Origin: Trametopsis cervina
Lineage: Eukaryota; Basidiomycota; Agaricomycetes; Polyporales; Irpicaceae
NCBI GenBank assembly: GCA_022385755.1
Contig: MU278368.1
Coordinates: 309,003-373,002, forward strand
Length of the DNA: 64,000 bases
Direction of reading: 5' to 3'
Shown here: piece by piece, positions 48,010 to 62,243 of the stretch
How positions within the stretch are numbered: position 1 is the first letter of the stretch
How the letters are laid out: every line of letters starts with the position of its first letter
Program-made: the position numbers and the translations under genes
Notes under the pieces: generated by a model
What the model was told of the DNA's origin: nothing
Seen by the model: only the letters and a program-made list of their open reading frames with translations
Database searches by the model: none

Positions 48010-51000
48010 CTATGAGGGCAGCGTTGATGTATCAACAGGTGCCTCGGAGTGCGGAGTACCTCGCTTTCGCCGATCTTCTGCGATGACAAGCATGGCATGC
48101 AGGCTTTTCTCGTATACAGGTTTCGTCAGCACACTGCGACAGAAGTAACGTTAACGGTCAGCGGTGCTCATTGGAGTAAAGAAGCACATACTGATCAACC
48201 CCTGCTTCGAGGTACTCGTGCTGATCAGTCAACAAGGCGTTACCTGGAGGAAGCCATCAGCAGCGAGAATAATGACTGAACACAGATGGACGTACCAGTG
48301 ACGCCGACCACGAAATCATGTCGACCCATCTCTCGCAATTTTGCAACCGCCTCGAGGCCAGACATCACTGGCATCTGGTTGTCCAGGAATACAACGGCGT
48401 ACTTGTACTCCTCGGAACCGGTTGACATCCGTGATGATGACATCGCGCCTTCAGCAGACAGCCCGCCGCTACCAGTCTCTTCCGAAGAGGGTGTGACACG
48501 TGAGCCTATGCCCAATATCATCTCGAGAGCCAGCTCGCCATTCTCCGCAGTCGAGACGCGGCAGCCAATTCTCGTGAGCATACGAGACATCAGCTTCCGC
48601 GTTAGAGGATCGTCGTCGACTACCAAAACCTTTATTCCTAGCTCGAACCCGGGTGAAGATGGCGGACTTGAGTTTCCTGTAGACTGTCCAACAGCGGTCG
48701 AAGAAGGGGATGCTTGGGCCGAGGTACTGGAATGTAGTCGCTGGAGAGAAAAGTCTTGTGGGGCGGGTAGCTTGAGATAATTTGGGCGTGTGTTTTCTGT
48801 ATTATGCTGCGCAACAGTGGGAAGATCCTGGTTGGCAGTGGAAGGTGAAGCCTCTTCTGGTGTACTTTGCGGAGGCGGGTCAGTCCCTGTATGAGGGTCG
48901 CCGATAGTACGGGTGAGAACGGGAGAAACGTCGTCTCGTTTAGCCGACAGTTCCACGAGGCCGCCTTCGAACTGGTGAGAAAACTCTCCTATTGCCAGGG
49001 CAGTAACTACTTACCTTGCTCCATGATACTATGCAACGCGGACGACGATCGTGTTCCCAGAGTTGTGTTTGGAGCGGTAGGTGGGTCCGGTTTACCGGCA
49101 GTGTAAGAATCAGCCATGATGTCGGAGAGGTTAATGTCAGATAGGTCATGTCCAGTATCGGACATCTGTGCAGATGAGAGCCCAGGGACGGCCTTAGCAC
49201 CGACTCCTAAGGCTAAAATACAAAACTGTCAGTTTCGTGTTGAACACGTCAATTCAAAGTTGCACTTACGTAGCTCAACCCAGAATGTTGAGCCCTCATG
49301 GACTTTGGATTGTACACCAAGACGACCTCCGCTCAACTTCACTATTTGGCGGACCAAAGCCAGCCCCAGACCAGTCCCTTTGCCGCCTTCGACAATCGTC
49401 AGCACGTGCTAGTAGACAGTGGTGGTGCAGACGTACCTTGCTGCCTGCCCATCTCCGTCTGATTGAATGCAGCTGACATAAACAAAGAATATGAGCCATA
49501 GCACCTTTGGGGGAGAACTTGGCCTACAAAATAGCTTGCTATGGATCATATCCCTTCGCCGAATACCACAACCAGTATCGGTGACCTCAATGCGGACAAC
49601 GATACACTCAAGTGGTGGAGGCTTGTTGTGTATATTGTTATGTTGATCCAAACGCGCCGCAGAAAGCTGCTGCTCTGTTTCAGTAGGCTCGTTGTCGAAG
49701 GTCTCTGCGCTCTTCGGTGAGTTGTAGCCCGCCGCCAACGTTATATAAGCGCGTACCTCCTGAGTTCGCGCTCAAAGTGCGAACTGGGATGGGACGAGAC
49801 GAGATCTCTTGCAGTTCGGTCCCGCTGACTGAGTTGGCAGCAGTCGCAGGAAGAATCAGCCGAGTCTTGATGATTAACCGTCCACCTTGTGGAGTGAACT
49901 TGCACGCATTGCTAACACTCGTGTGAATAGGACGACCCAGGGCTGCTAGATGTAGCGCACATACCTCGCCAAATTGGTAATGATCTGGCGCAACCGCGTC
50001 TCATCCCCGACCACGATGCCATCTTCTTCCAAAGCCATTCGTTTTTCAATGTCTTCTTCGCTAAGGCCGACCAATGATTCGTACAACGCCCGCCGAGCAA
50101 CGTTGTCAATGTTCTTATCGAGGTCAGTCACAAACGTCAACCTGCGAGCGTCCGTGGCCAGCTGTAATGGAACAAACAGCGAACGCATGACTTTGTGGAA
50201 TGCATATGGCTTGAGCACGCTTTCGAATCGCCCACTATCCATCCTGTTGAAGTCGAGCACGTCATTGAGCACTTTTGACATCATGTTCAGGCTGCCTTCA
50301 AGAGCCTTAAACTCGATCTCCTGAGCCTTTGCGACAGTCCCCGAGGCCTCCATGTTTTGTACAGCCAATAGAGCAGTATTGAGGGGAACGCGGACTTCAT
50401 GGAATACGTAGGATGTCAAGCGTCTTTTCGAATCTGCGGCTTTCCTCTCATTGACCTGCGCCTTCTGAGTGGCCCTGAATTGGATCTTGAGCTGATCTCG
50501 TAGGGTGTATAGTCTGCGTTCGGACTACAATACTCAGTGCTCAGCACAACATGATTCTGCAGGTCACTGGTAAGGGCGACGGAACTCACAGTCTCGCGCA
50601 TGTAGTGAACGTAAAGCAGAAACAGCTGAAAGACGATGAAGTTTGTGATATCTGTGGATGAAATGAGAGGTTATGTTAGCACCATAGATGGATGTGGCGG
50701 TATGTATTGTTGTACGAGACGTACTTCGCGTGAACTGTCGTCGTTCCGGGATGACCAGCGCGCCTCCACTTTGGGTAAGAGATATTTAAGCACTTATTCC
50801 ACACGAGGCAGCAGCAACAACGTACGAGACGGCGAATATCACCATGCCCACAAGCCCAGAAAACCTTTCCATCTTCAAACCGAACAACGCGATGGTTTGC
50901 AAAGCGGTTGTGTAGCTGGGACAGCGTTAGAGTAGTGTATCGGATGTTTCACCATATTTCGTGATGTACTCACTAGAATGTCGCCAAGAAATCTTTCCCT

Positions 51001-52033
51001 TGACAAGGATATAACGCCGGCTGGTCTTGATGATAGAAATTACAGAGGTGCATGAATGTGACCTGGTAAACCCCCCAGGACCACGTCGACAAACCGAGAA
51101 ACACTTGATAAAGCTTGGGGCGGTCGCGAGGGAGGTCAAATATCACCATGAACACAAGGGGAAATGTGAACAACGGCATGAGTGAGTAGTAAAATATAAT
51201 GTCCGGAAGTGTTGCGGGTTTGGGTACGACTATGGTCGCAAGTGTCCAATTCAGAATGAAGAAGCATGCAGACCAGATAGCAAGGTTCTGTTTGAAGTTA
51301 TTACTAGCAATGTGTAACGATAGATGCTACATACCTTCCTCAAGAACCAGCTCTCCCTGTTATAATGCTGCTCCGCCTTGTCGTCCAAGAATCTCGTGTA
51401 GAAGAATCCGAGCAAGAATGGCCACACCCTCCATCGTATCCAAATCAATGGGACACAACTCCCCCAAAATCCGTCCCCGTGCATCGCAAGACTCTCCCTG
51501 TCGGTGTTCGTCCCTCCAATAGGATTGCTCCCCGCACCCCTCTCCGGCTGAACCCCATGGTCAGAATGTGTCGCACTCGTTGTCTTCAGATCCTCTGCCC
51601 ACTCCCTATCCACAACAACCTCGTCCAACTTCTCGTCCGCATCTTCTGCCACCACCTGCCTGGTCGTAGAGCGATGGTAGCTGCTCCCTCCGGCCGTGCT
51701 CTCTTCGAATGCAGAGGAAGACGATGGGGCAGTACCGTTGCTCAACTTGCGGCGAAATCTATCCCAATGTACTTGCAGGTTCTTCTTGATTCCTCCATCG
51801 ATCCTTGCCTTCTTGTTCTTCCTTGACGAGAACGACGACGCTTGCTGTACCGGAGGCGGCAAAGTCGGCTCTGCCACAGTTCCCTCGCCGGCGCTGCCTA
51901 TCACATCAGAACGGGGGCCACGGGGTGAAATCTTCTCCATGCTAAAGCTAGATACCGGCCGGTCATTGGAGGAGTCGAGCTTGGTGGAGGAACCGGTTTC
52001 GCTGGCCAGAGAGATGCGAGAGCGAAAGGGCAT
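48010..52033 (-). CDS. Transmembrane hybrid histidine kinase, complete
   Basis: Full-length paralog of the kinase at 1-3031. ATG is at 52033 (MPFRSRISLASETG). A disordered N-terminus of about 200 residues leads to hydrophobic segments (WPFLLGFFYTRFLD, IIFYYSLMPLFTFPLVFMV, IALFGLKMERFSGLVGMVIF, FQLFLLYVHYMRE). The kinase core follows: SERRLYTLRDQLKIQFRATQ, H-box FHEVRVPLN (His codon 50399-50401), SNACKFTPQGG, EVTDTGCGI and GKGTGLGLALVRQIVKLSGG. After a disordered linker, the receiver has VLVVDDDPLTRKLMSRML, FLDNQMPVMSG with the acceptor Asp, and VDHVLTKPV. The stop is at 48010-48012. Introns match those of the first copy in place and phase where I compared them. The signal sensed is unknown. 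Confidence 0.9.
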
Positions 52034-52655
52034 AACGAGGCCAGGCACCACTCACAGTCAGACTTCGACGAGCCGAGGTGTCGAAGAGCTGCCTTGGGTA
52101 GGCAGGCCTAAGTGGTGGTGGTCGTCGCTGTCGCCGGGCAGGTCCTGGAAGAGCACGAAAGCGCGAGTCTCGACCTAGGGTATTCTGACAGAATCCGGCT
52201 TATGAGAAACATGAGTCCCACGCTGCCGCGGAATCCGCAGCGCCCACCGCGGCCAATAAGCGGAGACCCCGGGGTCCTGACGGTGTGCAATTTGGCAAAT
52301 TTATTGGCCCAGAATCTTCTAACGTCATTACGACTAGTTTGGCAATCTTAAGTACGTTTCGTCACCCCTACCTCGTTTCAAAGTGTCACCTCACGTCACT
52401 CAACGTGTTCAGTACCTGGCCGTCGTACGACGACGCACGAATTAAAGGCACGTTAAGGAAGGACTCGAGTTTACGCAAGGCCTTCCTGGAAATCTTCTCT
52501 CCCATTTCGATTGGTCTCGCTGAAAAGCTTCAGCGAGACCGATGTTGAATTATGTTCAAGTAGAAATGTTGTGATATGTCATAAACAGGAGCATGTACAA
52601 CACTTCCGAGAACTAGAAGAAAAATACAGAGATCCCCAAAATGAATTGCACACGA
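52034..52655. other. Intergenic with a hairpin
   Basis: Between the ATG of the second kinase and the stop of the coiled-coil gene, both on the minus strand. Apart from the hairpin listed separately, no gene or repeat was seen. Confidence 0.55.
52513..52540. repeat. Perfect 12-bp stem, 4-base loop hairpin
   Basis: GGTCTCGCTGAA, loop AAGC, then TTCAGCGAGACC. The similarity extends a few bases outward with one mismatch (ATT against GAT). It lies 116 bases beyond the stop of the minus-strand coiled-coil gene, so it could sit in that gene's 3' UTR. Confidence 0.9.
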
Positions 52656-55474
52656 TCAGCCTTTCCAAGTGGGTGGAGCTGCAGCCTCGGAACTGCCTAT
52701 TGGTACACGCCTGGGGCCTGCTTTACTTGCCGGCTTCTGTACTGCTTTCGAGGTACTGGCAGCCGCTGCGGTAGACCGCGTAGTCATCCTGGTCGTCTTC
52801 TTCGTAATTCCTCCACCGATGACTTTCGGTGTCTTCACTTGAGTACCCGCGCTTTTCGGCTTGGCCTTCGGCTTTTCTATCGGTACAGTTGGCTGCCTTG
52901 AACGGGAGCTCGCTGGCTGGGCTTTGGCTTTCCCCTTGTCTCTCGTAGTAGGGTATCGGCCCAAGGCGGATATCGGCCTTGGAGGGGGTTCGAAGGTATT
53001 ATTTAATGTATCACGCAAAGGAACGTCATCGTCTTCTGACACACCAAGCTCTGCAGCTAAACTCAGCGCAGGACCACGCTGTGCATCATGCCCAAATGCA
53101 GGAAGCCGAGGGTATTCCTGGCTCTCGTCTTCCTCGGTGAGGGAGCCAAGAGCAGGTGCAGCTAGTGGTGCATCCGGGCTGTCCGGCGAGTTCCCTAGCA
53201 GCAGAATGCGGCTTAGAGGGCTAGGCTTTACAGGCGAGTAGGCGTGGACCATATGGGGAGCGAATGGCTTTGCCATGGGGAACGGTCGCCGACCGGGGGT
53301 TACAGGTGGTTGCGGAGCAGGGTTCAGTGTATATGACATTGTACTGTCGGAGGTGGTGGCTGGAGGGGCTTGAGATGTCTGGGGTTCGTGCGAGAAGGGG
53401 TCAGCGTAGTCAAGCTTGCCTATTGGTGGCATCGGATTAGTGGAGAAGAGAGAGTCCTTCGAGGGAAGTTGCGCTGCGGGAGAAGGAGGAGGAAGAACAA
53501 AAGCAGGAGCAATCGCCCGGGGTGCTTGAGGTTGGGGCAATATCATATTTGTCTTGAAGGCAGGCTGCATGTGGGACGCGCGCGGGGCGATCACTTCTGT
53601 CTCAAACGATGGAATAACCTTCGCCGATGCTCGTTCCTTGCCCTTACCCTTGTGGAGCCCAGACGACCGTCGTGGGGCACGCGACTTCTTTACACCACCC
53701 CCTACAACTGATGCGCTACTCTTTGATTTTCGTGGAGATTTACGCAGTGAACGCTTTGGAGACGGTTTAGGAGATTCTGCCGGAGAGAAGTGTTCGACTA
53801 TGGAGCTCGAGGGACCCGCTTCCTCAGCCATAGGGGCCGGTTGATAGGCCGTATCCATGGACTGAGTTTGCCACGACCGTTTCTCCTCCAGGAACTGAAT
53901 ACGCTCAGCCTAGAGCAATTTCAGACCAGAAAACTCGAAGAGAGTACAATGCCTATACCTCGAATGAAGCCTTTTCCCGCCCCAGCTTAATATGGGCCTC
54001 GGTAAGCCTTTGTCGTTTCTCTTCGAGTTCCCGCGCGCGCTCTTCAATCTTCTCGTTTTGTTCGTTCTGAGCAGCAACAATCTTCGAATGTATAGTGACA
54101 TTCGTCGCTTGTTGTTCTTTCGCGAACCGTTCAAACATTTCCTGCGTCTGGGAGGCGTAATCCTTTGCTTGATTCTGTGCATCACCTATGCGGGAAATTA
54201 TAGCCGAACACACAGGGAGATAGAGGCGTTCCACTTACTGAGCTCCCTTGTGAGGTTACTGACTGTTGTTTGCAGGCGTTCAATTTCGCGGACCTTGGCT
54301 CTCTCCTCCGCTTGTTTGTCTTCATCAACCGCCGCTGCAGTAGACGAGCCTGGGAGGAACGCAGAGTTCGCTAAGGGCTCAAACGACTGCTTGATTCCAT
54401 CGATAAGGGACGACAGCGTTTCCCAAGCCGCATTGGCGGGGGCGAAGGGGAATAACTCCAGGGAAGTCAAAACAGAAGGCTGCATAGGATAATAAACAAA
54501 TAGGTTCATCACATCTGCATAGGTTCACTCTCTGTTCACTCACTTCTTCAGGAGTGTCTGAGCTTGTCAAACACAGCGCCACATACAGAGTTCTTTGTAG
54601 CTCGTTAGCGACGCTCATGATGATGCCCTTCAGCCGCTCGTTCTCGTCCAAAAGGTCACTCCTGGCTTGCTCGGACTGTTCCAATGCGGTTTCTAACAAA
54701 CTCGGTCCGGTCCCTCTTAGCTGTACTTCAGACGCCTCCACGACGTCTGCGTTCGCATATCGGAACCCGACGGGTATTCCGGACCTGTTGATACTACCGC
54801 CTAATTGAGCATCGGCAAGTTTAGTCCACCGCTCCAAAATCTTGTCTTTCTCCTTCTCAAGCTTCTTGATTTCGGTTTGATGGGTGGTACGGATCGCTTG
54901 AAGGGCCGTGCGCGTGCGTTGAAGCTCCAATGTGGTCTGCTTGTGTGCGTTCTCTGTCGACTGTAGAGTACGATTGGCAGACCTTAATGATGCAAAACAA
55001 AATCAGAATAAAAGTAGCAACGAAATAAAATCTCATACGTGAGTCGGGATTTGTGCATGTTCATTTCCCGTTCAGCATTTGCAGCTGCCTCGGTAGCAGA
55101 TCTGTACATCGACATCAAGCGCTCATGGTCATACGACAGTGTCCGTATCTTAGTGCTTAAGTCTTCCGTTCGCGACATATCATCCTTCGAACGTGCATCA
55201 AGTACTGTGCAGATGAATGATACGCAATACTCACCATACGCTGACTTAACATTGCTAATAAACACTTGACCACCCTCTCAGTGTCCTCCTTATTCGTCCC
55301 CTCGAGGGATAATCCAGGTTGATGAGTGAAGCCATGGGCAATTAGTTGGGAGTTGATGTAAGGAAGACTAGAAGAAGTGGTGTCGGATAACCCCTCGGAA
55401 CCTGGTGAACCAAAAACAGGCGATCCGGATGGGTCCAACGACCAATGGACGAGTTTCTTCGCTGGTGTGGCCAT
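52656..55474 (-). CDS. ADIP-type (afadin/alpha-actinin-binding domain) coiled-coil protein
   Basis: Probable cytoskeletal or spindle-pole coiled-coil protein. The family includes animal SSX2IP/ADIP and, as I recall, fission yeast Msd1; the role here is unproven. ATG is at 55474 (MATPAKKLVHWSLDPSGSPV). The N-terminal part (LPYINSQLIAHGF, NKEDTERVVKCLLAMLSQR) fits the start of the ADIP domain. Long heptad-rich segments follow: LSTKIRTLSYDHERLMSMYR, LQRTRTALQAIRTTHQTEIK, ERLKGIIMSVANELQ, EERAKVREIERLQTTVSNLT and EERARELEEKRQRLTEAHIK. The last about 400 residues are disordered, basic and Pro/Ser-rich (SPKRSLRKSPRKSKSS), ending PPTWKG with the stop at 52656. It diverges from the Wss1-like gene across 300 bp. 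Confidence 0.78.
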
Positions 55475-55774
55475 TAAAAAGATATATCAGTGAATCATCC
55501 GAGCGGGGGGAAAGTACAAAGTGCCAGCCGTATGGCGCGTGCTCGGGATGGTAGTGGAGGTCGCCTGTCGGCGACGCGAGTAGCGACACGAGTTTGCAAC
55601 CTGACGCGACAACGCGATCACATGATGCAAACGCTTAACTGTGTCCGGCCCGCCCGATCATATACTCTATCTATGCGCGCCAGACTGACTAATGAATTCT
55701 GGCAGCTTCCACTAGACTTCATCTTTACCTCTGACCACAACCACAACACCCTCAACATAGCCTGTATCGACGCT
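55475..55774. other. Divergent promoter region
   Basis: 300 bases between the coiled-coil gene and the Wss1-like protease gene. A frame from 55490 is open into the protease, but the conserved ubiquitin-like fold begins only after the ATG at 55775. Confidence 0.6.
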
Positions 55775-56872
55775 ATGGACACAGTGGACTTTACAGTATC
55801 CCACCGGGGACAGAACTACTCTCTCTCCCTCCTTCCCGATGCCACATTCGACCTACTGCAAGCCAAACTCGAAGAGCTTACGTCAGTGCCACCGGTGAAC
55901 CAGAAACTGTTATACAAAGGAAAGAAAGCAACGGTGAATGGGGAGGACACCATTATACATGCCGGAATTAAGACTGGCCTCAAGATCCAGTTACTCGGCC
56001 CCACTGCGCAAGAGATGGGCGAGCTACGGCAGGTCGAGAATGATTTCCAGAAACGCGAGCGAATATTGCGAGAAAGAGCCTCCAAACCGCAACCTAAAGT
56101 AGGTATTGCCCTTCACAACCCTCACAGGTTTGATGTTGACAATTATCGATTCCAGCTACGCTCCACAGGATCTGCGAACGCGTCCTCCTTGAACTACCGC
56201 TTCCACCAGATCGAGCCTCTCCCCCACCTACCTAATCCTGCTAGTGCACGCACATTACTAGAGAGACTGTCCAACGACCCTGCTATTAAGCACATCATGC
56301 AGACGCACCAGTTCTCCGTTGGCGTCCTGACGGAATTGGCCCCTCATGAACACCCTGATCTCCTCGGTCTCAATCAGAATGCCGGTCAGGCGATCAAGCT
56401 ACGCTTGCGGACTAATGCATACGACGGTTTTCGGCTGTATGCTGAGGTGCGGCGGGTGTTATGTCACGAACTAACACATAATGTCTGGGGAGACCATGAT
56501 AACAACGTAAGTGTATTCTACCACACGCGAAATCCTTGGCCGTACTAACTTAGGATATCATAGTTCAAGGAACTCAACTCGAAGTTGAACCGCGAAGTTG
56601 CCGAGTTCGAACGCGCCGCTACAGGCGGTGCTCACCGTCTGGATGAATATACCTCGTCTGCGTATGAGCCATCTTCGGAGCTGGAGGCAGAGGCACGGCT
56701 CCTTGCCTCGTCACACGTCCTCGGTGGTGGTTCAACCCCGCTCGCGACGGATTCAAGAGAAGAGCGGCGGCGAAGAGTGTTGGAGGCCACTATGAACAGA
56801 CTGAAGAAGGAAGAGGAAGAGCTGGAACATAGTTGTGGGACAGCAGGGTCCTCGACTACCGAGACGTCGTAG
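55775..56872 (+). CDS. Wss1-like WLM metalloprotease with ubiquitin-like domain, 346 aa
   Basis: Zinc protease of the Wss1/SPRTN type, which in yeast removes DNA-protein crosslinks and SUMOylated proteins. Exons 55775-56506 and 56564-56872; the 57-nt intron has a CTAAC branch site 22 bases before its end. The ubiquitin-like domain is N-terminal (FTVSHRGQNYSLSLLPDATF, QKLLYKGKKATVNGEDTIIH). The WLM domain follows (SVGVLTELAPHEHPDLLGLN, IKLRLRTNAYDGFRLYAEVR), with the active site CHELTHNVWGDHDNNF giving HExxH and the third ligand downstream. The tail is acidic and charged, with a helical stretch (REERRRRVLEATMNRLKKEE). No clear VCP-binding SHP box was seen. It converges with the flavoprotein gene, 114 bp away. 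Confidence 0.92.
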
Positions 56873-56986
56873 GGAAGAATATACCATATTTGTTTATCCA
56901 GGACACATCACTATCTACATATCCCACATCGCATTGTCCCACAGTACATTATTACAATTAAATGTATATCTAATATTGGTCCATCA

Positions 56987-59529
<2,543 letters not shown>

Positions 59530-60456
59530 GGCGGATGGAGATGAAACAAGAGTGGAGCATGCTGGAAGCCGGCTAACTGTACTTATAGTTGCATCGGATA
59601 TGTGCAGCCGCAGGACACAGCACTGTTAACGCATTTGTTACGCGTAATGAGATTGGTAAATGAGCTAGGATGGATAAGCTTATGGTTGGTTACGCTACTT
59701 ATAAGGCAGTTCTCTGAGGTCATCTGGTCACCTTCAACGAATACTGGTGCGGCTAACTCACGATCAATCGCAGATGTCCGTGCCAACGCTGTTATCCATT
59801 GCCCATGGTCGGATCTAGGTGCAAAGTTCAGCAAAGAAGACGGCCGCGGTGTACAAACCAAGGCTTCAGATTCGCACGGCCGTTGTGAACCGGCTCTCCT
59901 ATGATGGGTCTGCGTTATGATTCTTGATTATTCTCCAGATGCATGCGGTGCTAATGCGAAGACAATCTGCGCCTACTTCAAGACTGCCGCATGGCCCCTG
60001 AAAGGTCTGAACTTGAGATGCTCCGGAGTCAGCAGGCTTACAGCGGCTCCCTTGCCGACTAACCGGAACCAATTCGCGTCCAGTACTGTAAAGTGCAGCC
60101 TGGTTTACGTCGTAAACAGCTCAGAAATGGACAAAAAGTCGCTGCTGATGATGCATGTAGTAAGTAAGTGGAATGCTGTGGTCGTGGTCTCAAGTGAAGT
60201 CTTTGACAACTCGGCGCTTGATGTGTCCGATTGCTTTCCTGATAATGTATTTTCTATCTTGACGCGCGAATGTTCGAGAGCTGCTCGCATCCACAAATAT
60301 ATGTTCGGAAGTACGAGTTCCTTATACGTGAGCTTATCTTGAACGATTCCTGTATAGCCTTCAAAACCTAATCTTCAAATTCGTCTCAGCGTATTTAACG
60401 CTTGGAGTCATAATACCCGTTAGATAACAGACCCGGGCCCCAGGTTGCAGCCATCC
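59530..60456. other. Divergent intergenic region
   Basis: About 930 bases between the flavoprotein gene and the pyridoxal kinase gene. A 141-codon frame with an ATG at 59917-60342 (plus) has no recognisable domain and could be chance. Confidence 0.5.
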
Positions 60457-61819
60457 ATGAACACGATGTCGCAAGGACGTGTCCTGAGCATACAATCGCA
60501 CGTTGCCTTTGGCTACGTTGGGGGCAAGGCAGCCGTATTCCCGCTGCAGTGTCTAGGCTATGACGTTGACGTGAGTCCTACCAATGGCACTCGACCTCCG
60601 GACACACGAGCAAAAATTGAAAGCTCGCTGTGATGGCAGGTCGTCAATACTGTCAACTTCTCAAACCACTCCGGTACCTCCTTCTTTGCTTCTCATAATC
60701 ACCCACGCTCATTGTCTTCATAGGCTATGGCCGATTCGGAGGCTCGCGAGCAAACGCTGCCGAGCTCTCTCGGCTCTTCGAGCTCATGGAAGGAAACAGG
60801 CTTCTTCGCCCTGAGAGATTGTTGACAGGTGAGTGCGGGTGGTCATGTTTGTACAGTCAAAGTGACCCTTTGTTGCAGGGTATATACCGGGCGGCGAAGC
60901 TCTTTCTGCTGTGGCTGACTTGGTTCACAAGCTACGAGAAAGCACCCCAGACCTGATATACCTACTGGATCGTACGTAACGTTCATTGCGTGAGATGCCA
61001 CTGCCGACTGACTTCACCCTCCCTATAGCCGTATTGGGGGATTCTGGGAAGCTCTATGTATCTCCGGATGTGATACCGATATACAGGTCTCTGCTGCCTC
61101 TCTCAACAATTATCACTCCGAACTGGTTTGAAGTCGAGTGAGCACCGCCTTGCTATTGGATTACCGTAACTGCTGATCCCACTCTCCGCAGAACGCTTAC
61201 AGACACTCGTCTCACCGACTTTCAGTCACTCCGGAGGGCTCTTACCATTCTTCATACAGAACATCACGTTCCAAACGTTGTCATAAGCTCGATACCTCTA
61301 CGTCGATGGCTTAAGGATGCTCTCCCTTCCACGTTACGGCCTCTCACAGACGAAGAGATATCCGAAAGCGACTTCCTGGTCTCGATCGTGTCAAGCAAAG
61401 GGGACGGACAACCTTCAGAGCCGCTCTCGACCGTTCATGCCCGGTACATCACCTGCCTCCCAGGATACTTTTCCGGAGTGGGGGACCTGTTCTCCGCCCT
61501 AGTTTTGGCGCACTACGAACCATTGAAACGGCCAGTCAGCCCGTCTGTTGGCCGCACCACTACGACAGCCATTTCGCACGCTGTCTCACAGGCCCTATCA
61601 AAGACGCATGCAATTCTAACTCTGACGCACGAATTCGCCGCGAAACTCCCCGAAGAGGAGCGGCTACCAACGGACGAGGAGTTGGATAAGAACGAGCCGG
61701 ACAGAGTTGTCCGACGCATGAAGGGCCGAGAGTTGAGACTCATTCAAGGCCAGGACATCATACGGAAGACGGATCTTTCTGAAGAGATGAGCTTATGGAG
61801 TGGATTCTGGGACCAGTAG
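60457..61819 (+). CDS. Pyridoxal kinase
   Basis: Phosphorylates pyridoxal, pyridoxine and pyridoxamine with ATP in vitamin B6 salvage. ATG is at 60457 ([20 protein letters not shown]). Early exons are 60457-60570, 60640-60673 and 60724-60828, then three more introns before a long last exon ending at 61819. Motifs: [20 protein letters not shown] for substrate binding, [56 protein letters not shown] (the DPVMGD box, here with L), [10 protein letters not shown], and the anion-hole/catalytic GVGDLFSAL in the last exon. An acidic insert near the C-terminus ([20 protein letters not shown]) separates a final [11 protein letters not shown]. Length and motifs match fungal Bud16-type kinases. Confidence 0.93.
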
Positions 61820-62243
61820 GATGATGAGCGAAAGGTTCTCAGTATTGTAAAAGTACTCGGAATATTTTCCTGTGGCCAACCCGCCTTGCAAAATAGAGTC
61901 GTACGAAGTAATTATAGCGGTGGACCGCGGTCCAGATCACCGTGCGGGAGCGCAGGGGTGCCTGGAAGCGTTGTGTGACCCTGTGATCTGCCATTTGCAT
62001 AACGACCAACGCGCAAAATCAGCGACAAAAACATTATTCCGGAATAACAACCACTTATCGACGAAACTCCAAAGAAAATGTGTCGCCCATCAATCCCGTC
62101 CGCCCTCCTCCTTCGTCTCTGCTACATCGGTCTCCTTCGCTCGTCCTAGTGTGTGTGCGCCCACAGTTCCCAACGGGAACCCCACCTTCTTTTATTCTGT
62201 CGCTCTTTATATTCACAAAACTTGCACAAACTATCACTGAACC
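61820..62243. other. Intergenic between two plus-strand genes
   Basis: 424 bases holding the 3' flank of pyridoxal kinase and the promoter of the membrane-protein gene. The last 170 bases are pyrimidine-rich, common for fungal 5' UTRs. No gene seen. Confidence 0.55.

Noticed and set aside
59917..60342. 141-codon frame in the divergent gap
   Set aside because: Has a real ATG but no recognisable domain, no introns and no bias. Not strong enough to call a gene.
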